NCBI GenBank assembly: GCA_030837265.1 | Contig: JAUPKV010000435.1 | Span: forward strand, 1-19,734 | Direction: 5' to 3' | DNA from: Methanobacteriota archaeon | Lineage (GTDB): Archaea; Halobacteriota; Methanosarcinia; Methanosarcinales; Methanosarcinaceae | DNA length: 19,734 nucleotides | Shown here: positions 14,162-19,734 of the stretch, piece by piece | How positions within the stretch are numbered: the stretch's first letter is position 1 | Layout: every line of letters starts with the position of its first letter | Made by a program: the position numbers and the translations under genes | Notes under the pieces: generated by a model | The model's input: only the letters and a program-made list of their open reading frames with translations | Databases searched by the model: none | Told to the model about the DNA's origin: nothing

Positions 14162-14180
14162 AACTTGAATTAAGTTTTTC
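14162..14180 (+). terminator. AT-rich hairpin and T-run after nob1
   Basis: AACTT-GAATT-AAGTT (14162-14176) is a small stem followed by TTTTT (14175-14179). The right arm also pairs with CTTAATT (14143-14149), so a larger alternative stem is possible. The T-run is what archaeal RNA polymerase needs to stop. Confidence 0.4.
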
Positions 14181-14212
14181 AGGCAGTATTTCAGGAGATA
14201 TTCTCAGTAGAA

Positions 14213-14233
14213 CTTTATACTATAAAATATAAA
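14213..14233 (+). promoter_or_regulatory. TATA region of gfcR
   Basis: Overlapping TATA-like elements CTTTATAC and TATAAAATATAA lie about 70-90 bp before the chosen ATG at 14301. They would give a leader of around 45 nt and place the transcription start at or after the earlier ATG at 14247, which is why that start is disfavoured. Confidence 0.45.
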
Positions 14234-14300
14234 CTTCATACTGTTTATGGATAAAGTATTGGAGATACAGCCGAAAAAAATATCAGGTGGGAATGGAGGC

Positions 14301-14915
14301 ATGAAGAATATAGAAGATTTAATTCAGAAAGCTGTGGAACTGCAAAGCAACGGGCTTGTTACCGGCCAGATTGCCGATGAACTCAACGTTTCGAGAGAAA
14401 CCGTTACCTGGCTTTTAACCCGTTCTAAAAAAGAAGCAACTGCCCCCGCTCCAAAAGATATCTCTGTAAATTGGAGCAATATAGGGAAAAGTGCTACACG
14501 TCTCCACAATATCTCGCTTGCACTCTGTGATATGGTGCTTGAGACCCTCGAAAAAACAAATACTGGAGTAGACGTGGTCGTTGGCGTTGCAGCCAGTGGT
14601 ATCCCCCTGGCAAGCATGATGGCAAACGAATTGGGAGCTGACTTAGCCATATATCATTCCCGTAAAGCACAGGATTTTGACCAGCCAGGCCAGAAAGGGA
14701 CCATTAGCAGAAACTTTGGGACCGTTGCAGGCAAAAATTGCGTAATCGTAGACGACGTTATTACCACTGGCTCCACTACCATGGAAGCGATTGAGCAGTT
14801 AAGGGAAATGGATGCAAAGCCAAGAGTTGTAGTGGTGCTTGTAGACAAGAAAGGGGCAGATACTATCGCAAATGTTCCAGTTCAGGCTCTCTTGAGAATT
14901 GTGCGCCTGGATTGA
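14301..14915 (+). CDS. gfcR: GfcR: phosphoribosyltransferase-like transcriptional regulator
   Basis: The 204-residue protein joins an N-terminal helix-turn-helix ([20 protein letters not shown], about 18-37) to an orotate-phosphoribosyltransferase-like domain. The PRPP-binding loop is [18 protein letters not shown] (about 150-167), and [18 protein letters not shown] (about 96-113) is the conserved PRTase strand-loop. In haloarchaea GfcR is a regulator of sugar-degradation genes; in methanogens it may sense PRPP or a nucleotide and control carbon or purine metabolism, which is inference. The ATG at 14301 is preferred over 14247 because GGTGG and GGAGG lie just upstream, the protein then matches the usual length, and the earlier ATG lies near the expected transcription start. 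Orotate phosphoribosyltransferase-like is the common pipeline label. Confidence 0.9.
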   Translation: MKNIEDLIQKAVELQSNGLVTGQIADELNVSRETVTWLLTRSKKEATAPAPKDISVNWSNIGKSATRLHNISLALCDMVLETLEKTNTGVDVVVGVAASGIPLASMMANELGADLAIYHSRKAQDFDQPGQKGTISRNFGTVAGKNCVIVDDVITTGSTTMEAIEQLREMDAKPRVVVVLVDKKGADTIANVPVQALLRIVRLD

Positions 14916-14963
14916 AAAAAGTATTAAAAAACATTAAAAGAGAACAATTTACATTATAAGGAA

Positions 14964-14993
14964 AGCCTTTCGGAAGGAAGGCTCTAAATTTTT
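14964..14993 (+). terminator. Hairpin and T-run after gfcR
   Basis: AGCCTT (14964-14969) pairs with AAGGCT (14978-14983) over an 8-nt loop and is followed by CTAAATTTTT. It lies between gfcR and the convergent DHH-protein gene, and looks like the terminator of the plus-strand transcript. Confidence 0.55.
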
Positions 14994-15017
14994 AAATATA
15001 AAAGTTTTATGAGCAAT

Positions 15018-17150
15018 TCACTGCTCGACTTTTGATTGTGCTATCTTTTCGGCCAGCTTTGAGAGTACCTCAGTCCTCATTCCTTCTACAAACTTTATAC
15101 TGCCGACAACAAGGTGTCCCCCTCCGCTGATGCCTGCACCCTTCATCTCTTCTCGGAGTTCCCGGACAATTCTTGGTATGTTCATAAAGACGCCTTTAGA
15201 ACGAATAACAGCAAAATCAGGACCGTATCCCAGGGTTACAACCGGTTTATCCGGATTTCTTTTAACAAGTACGTCATGAACTTCTCCTGAGGTTTTTCCA
15301 GGTGGCGGGAATGTGAATTTCTGGGCATAGTTTTCAACATCTATCACATTCATGATAGCCCCATTTGATAGCTTATGGGATTTGACATTGAAGAGACAGG
15401 TCTCAAGCTGCTCTTTTATCATGGTATCAGCCTGCTCACACAGAAGTAAGACCAGATCTTTGTGAACTTTATGATCTCTAAGGTCCAGTATATCGTCAAT
15501 AAGCCCTTTTCCACTGCTGAATTTCAACCAGAACTGCTCGTAGTCCAGAGCTAAAGCCATTTCTTTCAATTCCTTAAGAGTATAGCGGTCAGAGACCAGA
15601 GAAATATATCTCGCAGCTTCAGGAGCTTCGGAACGATCACCGACTGCCGAAACTGCAGGAAGGTGCTTGATTGTGTCACTGACATTCGGATTGATCATAC
15701 GGGCGATTTCGGCACAGAGCATGCCTGCGGTAACTCCGAAATCCCCACCCACGTGTGCAGGGTTTACATGCCCTATCAGGTACTGATCAACGATTTCGTC
15801 CGGATGATGGTGATCGATTACGATCATATCGATGCCGTAAACCTGAGCCTGGCGCATGGAAGGGACATCTTCTTCGGTAGACCCATTATCCACGAGAATT
15901 ACGAGGGGCATTTTCTGCCCGTGCCTGGATAAGTCCTCAAGTGCAAAAGAAATATCCCTTGTAACGTCTGCAAGCTCATAAAAGGGAGCCTTGGACGGAG
16001 CACGCTTGTAGAAATAGTATTCTGCCTCATTTCCTCCGATTTCCGTAATAAGGGGCAGAATTGCTTTTTCAATTGCAATTGCCGAAGTAATCCCGTCTGC
16101 ATCGGCATGATGCCTGAGAATGATAGGTGTTGAATGTAAGATGGCTTTTTTAATTTCTTTAGCGACATGGAGCATTCTGGGCTTGAGCTTTTCCATAATC
16201 TCGCTTTCGATAAGGAAGGGAATATTAGATGGTGATGCTTTCTCGTCAATTACCTTCTCGACTCTTGTCCTTACAGCATCTTCCTTCTTTCCGGTAAGTA
16301 ATTTCATGCTCATGACTTCTATCTGAACCTGCTCATCTCTCAGAGTCACTTCCCCGGTGAGTGAAACAATCATTCCTACATCAATATGCGGGTAAGAACG
16401 TTTTCCTGCACTCTCGAAAGCTGCACAAGGGACAAAACCCCCTTCATCGCTGATCATGAAAATAGTAGGTCCGCTGGTCTGCTTTACCTGGATGACTTCT
16501 CCTTCGATCCTGACAAGCTTACCTTTCATACTCGGGCTTATTTCAGCCGAGTTCTTGAGCGGGAGCTCTTTTTCAAGCTCAATTGTCTCGTATTTCTTTG
16601 GAGTCTTGGGGATAAGGTCCAGCTTTCCTCCGGCTTTTACGCTCTTTACCAGTACGATCACAGCATCCCCGACTTCAGGCAGGACCCCTACGTTACTTGA
16701 ATGCATAAGCCCCCTTACCTGAGGATTCAAGTCCACAAAGACCCCGAAAGATGCTTTACTGCTCACTATGCCATGGTAGAGTTTACCTGCTTCCACGTCT
16801 TTTAAATCACAGGATTCATCAAGGGCATAAACAAATTGGGAGCGTGAACATGAATCGCAAACCTCGTCTTCCGGGTCCCTGGGTTCCGGAATTTTTGCTC
16901 CGCAGACCTTGCATATATATATTCTTCCAAGCCCCTCACAGGCTTCACAGGGTGTAGTTACTTCAACACTTCCAGTACCCTTACATTTCTCACATGCTGC
17001 ACCGCTTTTCAAGAGACCGTCAATGTCTTTTTCAGAAATTTTCATAAAGTCTATTGATTTTGACTTACCTTTGCCCTTACATTGGGGGCACACATCAGTT
17101 GAAACAACTTCATAACCACGCCCGTGGCAATCTGGACATTCTTTACTCAT
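15018..17150 (-). CDS. Archaeal RecJ-like DHH phosphoesterase with DnaJ-type zinc finger and S1 domain
   Basis: This 710-residue protein fits the archaea-specific COG1107 group. Four domains follow in order. Residues 1-105 hold DnaJ-type CxxCxGxG repeats (CPDCHGRG 5-12, CPQCKGKG 21-28, CEKCKGTG 53-60, CEACEGLG 68-75) and two more CxxC pairs. An S1-like RNA-binding domain covers 121-180 (LYHGIVSSKASFGVFVDL). An OB-fold follows at 208-285. The DHH phosphoesterase spans about 340-710, with HADADG (348-353), VILVDNG (417-423), IDHHHP (445-450), AVGDRSE (502-508) and the DHHA1 motif GISGGGH. All metal-binding motifs are present, so it should be an active nuclease or nucleotide phosphodiesterase; its substrate is not established. 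Start by ATG with GGTG 8 nt upstream and a possible five-codon upstream ORF. Confidence 0.93.
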   Translation of the reverse strand: MSKECPDCHGRGYEVVSTDVCPQCKGKGKSKSIDFMKISEKDIDGLLKSGAACEKCKGTGSVEVTTPCEACEGLGRIYICKVCGAKIPEPRDPEDEVCDSCSRSQFVYALDESCDLKDVEAGKLYHGIVSSKASFGVFVDLNPQVRGLMHSSNVGVLPEVGDAVIVLVKSVKAGGKLDLIPKTPKKYETIELEKELPLKNSAEISPSMKGKLVRIEGEVIQVKQTSGPTIFMISDEGGFVPCAAFESAGKRSYPHIDVGMIVSLTGEVTLRDEQVQIEVMSMKLLTGKKEDAVRTRVEKVIDEKASPSNIPFLIESEIMEKLKPRMLHVAKEIKKAILHSTPIILRHHADADGITSAIAIEKAILPLITEIGGNEAEYYFYKRAPSKAPFYELADVTRDISFALEDLSRHGQKMPLVILVDNGSTEEDVPSMRQAQVYGIDMIVIDHHHPDEIVDQYLIGHVNPAHVGGDFGVTAGMLCAEIARMINPNVSDTIKHLPAVSAVGDRSEAPEAARYISLVSDRYTLKELKEMALALDYEQFWLKFSSGKGLIDDILDLRDHKVHKDLVLLLCEQADTMIKEQLETCLFNVKSHKLSNGAIMNVIDVENYAQKFTFPPPGKTSGEVHDVLVKRNPDKPVVTLGYGPDFAVIRSKGVFMNIPRIVRELREEMKGAGISGGGHLVVGSIKFVEGMRTEVLSKLAEKIAQSKVEQ

Positions 17151-17164
17151 AATATCAACACCAT
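17147..17164 (-). other. Possible five-codon upstream ORF overlapping the DHH gene start
   Basis: On the minus strand, ATG GTG TTG ATA TTA TGA (MVLIL) is preceded by AGGA with a 6-nt spacer, and its TGA overlaps the ATG of the DHH gene as ATGA. This is the arrangement used for translational coupling. It may equally be chance, because the downstream start has its own weak GGTG site. Confidence 0.3.
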
Positions 17165-17445
17165 GGCTCTTCCTTTCGAGCCTGCGTTTTCAAATTCACA
17201 CTTACTTACAGTTCAGAATAACTTTTGAACCTGACAGCATCTAGTTCTCTTTTTTATCCCGATCAATCAGCAGCATTATTAACTCTAAACAACCCCAGTT
17301 CAGCTTCTAATTTATCGCTTCCGGAGGTTATCTCCAATAATCTAAAAATACCTTACTCCATAGAAAATTTGAAATACAAAGTAATTATATAGTTTTGCAG
17401 ATATTTATAGAGTACAAACTTATATAACGAATGATATATTTATAT
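17165..17445. other. Divergent intergenic region between the DHH gene and the SPFH gene
   Basis: No ORF is credible here. The right part is strongly AT-rich and contains the TATA box of the SPFH gene (GATATATTTATATAG, 17433-17447). A related element, GATATTTATAGAGTA (17400-17414), precedes it by about 35 bp, so the sequence ATTTATA(TA)GAGTA occurs twice. No strong TATA box for the minus-strand gene could be pointed out. Confidence 0.45.
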
Positions 17446-17463
17446 AGAGTATCAATATACTCT
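17446..17463. promoter_or_regulatory. 18-bp palindrome just after the SPFH-gene TATA box
   Basis: AGAGTAT-CAAT-ATACTCT has perfect 7-bp arms. It lies between the TATA box and the expected transcription start, where a bound repressor would block transcription. The left half also occurs in part at 17409-17414 (AGAGTA). Confidence 0.5.
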
Positions 17464-17526
17464 CCAGACGGATAATAATTGATTGTTTTAACTCTAATTG
17501 GTAATGAAGCAAGAGGTCATAAAACT

Positions 17527-18306
17527 ATGGTTGATTTCACTACTGCGTTATTCCCTGTATTAATAGTTTTAATATTAATAGTCTCACAGTCTTTAAAAAT
17601 GGTAAATGAATATGAAAGGGTTGTTATTTTCAGGTTGGGTCGTTTGAGCGGAGTAAAAGGACCAGGTATTTTCTTTATAATTCCGATTGTCGACCGAGCC
17701 ACTAAAATAGACCTGAGAATTGTTACCATTGATATCCCTAAGCAGGCCGTAATAACCCGGGATAATGTTACAGTTGAAGTTGATGCTGTTGTGTATTATA
17801 AGGTAGTCGAGCCTGGAGCCGCCATAACTAAGGTAGAAAATTACATGTTTGCAACTTCCACACTTTCTCAAACAACCCTCAGAGACGTGCTTGGTCAGAT
17901 GGAACTCGATGAATTACTTTCGGAAAGAGAACAGATCAACAAGAGAATTCAGGAACTTCTGGACGCATATACTGACCCGTGGGGGATCAAGGTTACAGGA
18001 GTTACGATTAGGGACGTATCTCTGCCTGAGAATATGAAGAGAGCAATTGCCAAACAGGCGGAAGCTGAAAGAGAAAAGCGTTCCAGGATAATCCTTGCGG
18101 ACGGAGAATTCCAGGCTGGCCAGAAAATGAGAGACGCCGCTGCTCTCTATGAGGGAGTAAGTGCAGCACTCAAATTGAGGGAGTTGCAAACTTTAGCCGA
18201 GATTGCCAGGGAAAAGAATCTCATAGTAGTTACACAGTCTCAAGCTCTTGATACCGGGAACATAGCTGCCTTATCTCAAGCAATCTCAGCAAAGAAAGAA
18301 CAATAA
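17527..18306 (+). CDS. SPFH (stomatin/slipin) membrane protein
   Basis: This 259-residue protein has an N-terminal membrane anchor (ALFPVLIVLILIVSQSL, 7-23), the SPFH/band-7 domain (about 25-190; MVNEYERVVIFRLGRL at 25-40, then KGPGIFFIIPIVDRATKIDL) and a C-terminal helical region rich in Ala/Glu/Lys (AKQAEAEREKRSRIILADGE, about 178-197) that drives oligomerisation. It forms large membrane assemblies and is paired with the NfeD protease encoded 44 bp downstream, a conserved operon in archaea and bacteria. I chose the ATG at 17527, which has GAGGT 9 nt upstream, over a TTG at 17479, which has only a weak GGAT upstream and lies close to the predicted transcription start. The extra 16 residues would be polar and unusual before the anchor. 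Confidence 0.94.
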   Translation: MVDFTTALFPVLIVLILIVSQSLKMVNEYERVVIFRLGRLSGVKGPGIFFIIPIVDRATKIDLRIVTIDIPKQAVITRDNVTVEVDAVVYYKVVEPGAAITKVENYMFATSTLSQTTLRDVLGQMELDELLSEREQINKRIQELLDAYTDPWGIKVTGVTIRDVSLPENMKRAIAKQAEAEREKRSRIILADGEFQAGQKMRDAAALYEGVSAALKLRELQTLAEIAREKNLIVVTQSQALDTGNIAALSQAISAKKEQ

Positions 18307-18350
18307 AAATGTCAATTAACACACTAAAAATGTAATAAATTTGAGGTAAA

Positions 18351-19682
18351 GTGACAAACGAGAAAGGGCCGATAAATATGTTTTTGAGAAAATCTCCTCT
18401 TTTCCTCTCAATTTTTCTTTTGTGCTTCGTCTTTACGGCTGCCTTTGCACCTGCGACCTGTGCGAGCCCGGAAAATAAGGTGCTTGTGCTTAAGATTTCC
18501 GAAGCAATCACTCCGGCCTCAGATGACATTATAGACAGTGCACTAGCAAAAGCTGAAAATGATAATTTTGAAGCGCTTATAATCAGCCTGGATACTCCCG
18601 GAGGAGGGCTTACAGAAACCCAGGCCATTATAGAGAAGATTGGAAATGCAACCGTACCGGTAATCGGATATGTGCCTGAGGGCGGCAAAGCCTGGTCAGC
18701 CGGGACTCTTATCCTGCTGGGCACCGATATTGCTGCAATGGCTCCTTTCACGGTGATCGGCTCCGCACAACCCGTACAGATATCTTCGGAGGGAACAAAG
18801 CCCATAGAAGACGAAAAAATAATAAATGCCCTTGTCAAGTTCTCGGTTACAACCGCCAGTAAACACGGAAGAAATGAGACCTTTGCAGAAGAAGTCATTA
18901 CGAAGAACAAGAATCTTGACGCCCAGGAAGCTCTTAAAGCAGGTGTGATAGAATACGTAGCTTCTTCTATCCCTGATTTGTTAACACAGACCAACGGCAA
19001 GGTTGTTAAAGGTAAGGTCCTTAGCACCGGAAGTGCAAGTATCGAATACTACGAGCCTCCTCTTTCCCTTTCTTTTTTGGGGATAATCTCAAACCCAATC
19101 CTCGCTTCTCTACTGCTGACCATAGGGCTTTACGGGATAATCTTCGGGATTTCAAGTCCTGGAGCCGGAGCAGAAGTTTTCGGGCTCATTGCAATAGCAC
19201 TTGGATTAATAGGTACAGGATTTAATGTCAATATAGGTGCATTCTTCCTGATCATTGTGGGAATAGGGCTCCTTATTCTGGAAATCAAAATTCCCGGTTT
19301 CGGGATTTTCGGATTTGCAGGTCTTCTCAGTCTTGTAATAGGAAGTATACTGCTTATACCAATGGGAGGCGAAAATATCTACACTCCCGAGTTCAGGAGG
19401 CTTATGACCCTAACTGTTGTCGCTCCTACGATAGTTTTCGGGCTATTCCTTGTCTTCGCGATTTATAAAGTAGCCGAGGTAAGAAATAAAAAACCGGTTA
19501 TCGGATCAATAATAGGAGACTCTGCCCGAACTATAGACCCCCTTGGACCGGGCAAGTCGGGCTTTGTCCGTTATAACGGAGAATACTGGCAAGCCAGGTC
19601 CGAAGAAGAAATCGAAGCTAAAGAAGAAGTCGAAATTGTTAGAAAAGAAAACGAAGTGCTTCTGGTAAAACGAAAAAAGTAA
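18351..19682 (+). CDS. NfeD-family membrane serine protease (ClpP-like)
   Basis: The 443-residue protein is the partner of the SPFH protein. It begins with a signal peptide (FLRKSPLFLSIFLLCFVFTA, 11-30). An extracytoplasmic ClpP-class protease domain follows (about 40-230), with LDTPGGGLTET (80-90) and the nucleophile in KAWSAGT (Ser116); Lys156 in EDEKI is placed like the general-base lysine of Pyrococcus 1510-N. About five membrane helices occupy 240-375, then a soluble NfeD beta-barrel (about 385-443, with GKSGFVRYNGEYWQARSEE). In Pyrococcus the homologue cleaves the C-terminus of the stomatin partner. GTG start with GAGGT just upstream; ATG at 18378, directly before the signal peptide, is a credible alternative start. 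Intact and full length. Confidence 0.93.
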   Translation: MTNEKGPINMFLRKSPLFLSIFLLCFVFTAAFAPATCASPENKVLVLKISEAITPASDDIIDSALAKAENDNFEALIISLDTPGGGLTETQAIIEKIGNATVPVIGYVPEGGKAWSAGTLILLGTDIAAMAPFTVIGSAQPVQISSEGTKPIEDEKIINALVKFSVTTASKHGRNETFAEEVITKNKNLDAQEALKAGVIEYVASSIPDLLTQTNGKVVKGKVLSTGSASIEYYEPPLSLSFLGIISNPILASLLLTIGLYGIIFGISSPGAGAEVFGLIAIALGLIGTGFNVNIGAFFLIIVGIGLLILEIKIPGFGIFGFAGLLSLVIGSILLIPMGGENIYTPEFRRLMTLTVVAPTIVFGLFLVFAIYKVAEVRNKKPVIGSIIGDSARTIDPLGPGKSGFVRYNGEYWQARSEEEIEAKEEVEIVRKENEVLLVKRKK

Positions 19683-19684
19683 CA

Positions 19685-19717
19685 CCCGAGTTCCGCTTCC
19701 CGAGTTCCGCTTCGGGA
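19685..19717. repeat. Tandem 14-bp repeat and hairpin at the window end
   Basis: CCCGAGTTCCGCTT occurs twice without change (19685-19698 and 19699-19712). The sequence TCCCGA (19698-19703) pairs with TCGGGA (19712-19717) over an 8-nt loop. It starts a few bases past the NfeD stop codon and may be part of a terminator or of a longer repeat continuing past the window. Confidence 0.65.
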
Positions 19718-19734
19718 GCACGGGGTCCTTTTCG

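Noticed and set aside
17479..17526. Upstream TTG start for the SPFH gene
   Set aside because: It lies near the predicted transcription start and lacks a good ribosome site, whereas the ATG at 17527 has GAGGT and begins right before the membrane anchor.
18230..19027. Minus-strand 265-codon ORF under the SPFH and NfeD genes
   Set aside because: The plus strand holds two well-recognised genes with their motifs; the long antisense frame follows from their codon pattern.

Overview
The window is about 19.7 kb of an AT-rich euryarchaeal chromosome, almost certainly Methanosarcina or a close relative. The evidence is a methanogenesis enzyme (methenyl-H4MPT cyclohydrolase, Mch), a CofE-family ligase, archaeal Nob1, GfcR, an archaea-only DHH phosphoesterase with DnaJ-type zinc fingers, a large beta-helix surface protein of the kind common in Methanosarcina, archaeal TATA boxes and frequent TTG/GTG starts. 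I saw no CRISPR array, rRNA, tRNA or intact insertion sequence. The species cannot be fixed from the sequence alone.

Layout. 1-249: the 3' end of an unrecognised gene. 269-2095 (minus): a 425-aa coiled-coil protein and a Mth938-domain protein, separated by a pair of 12-bp repeats. 2243-4133 (plus): a 34-aa single-helix membrane protein, then a membrane-anchored parallel beta-helix surface protein ending near a strong hairpin. 4255-6562 (minus): a minimal thioredoxin, and a likely operon of cis-polyprenyl diphosphate synthase followed by a divergent CofE paralogue. 6761-7924 (plus): a metal-dependent amidohydrolase behind a palindrome-rich intergenic region. 8098-9899: a small coiled-coil protein (minus), a heavy-metal exporter of the ArsP_2 type (plus) with two operator-like palindromes at its promoter, and a small multi-span membrane protein (minus) that appears to start at a non-canonical CTG. 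9900-10683: a long AT-rich gap holding a 22-codon microORF and three evenly spaced TGTSACA palindromes. 10684-14915 (plus): peptidase U32 family protein, Mch, a small coiled-coil protein, Nob1 (behind a 14-bp minisatellite) and GfcR. 15018-17150 (minus): the DnaJ-zinc-finger/S1/DHH protein. 17527-19682 (plus): the SPFH (stomatin) and NfeD membrane-protease pair.

Working together. Most genes are housekeeping: methanogenesis (Mch), rRNA maturation (Nob1), carbon or nucleotide regulation (GfcR), nucleic-acid metabolism (DHH protein), lipid-carrier synthesis (UppS) and membrane quality control (SPFH/NfeD). The less ordinary material is the set of palindromic operators (upstream of the amidohydrolase, the exporter, U32 and the SPFH gene), the tiny ORFs with good Shine-Dalgarno sites, the apparent CTG start, and the CofE paralogue beside UppS. 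No large new multi-gene defence or mobile system is visible. The best candidates for something undescribed are the metal-exporter control region, the CofE-like/UppS pair and the short proteins.
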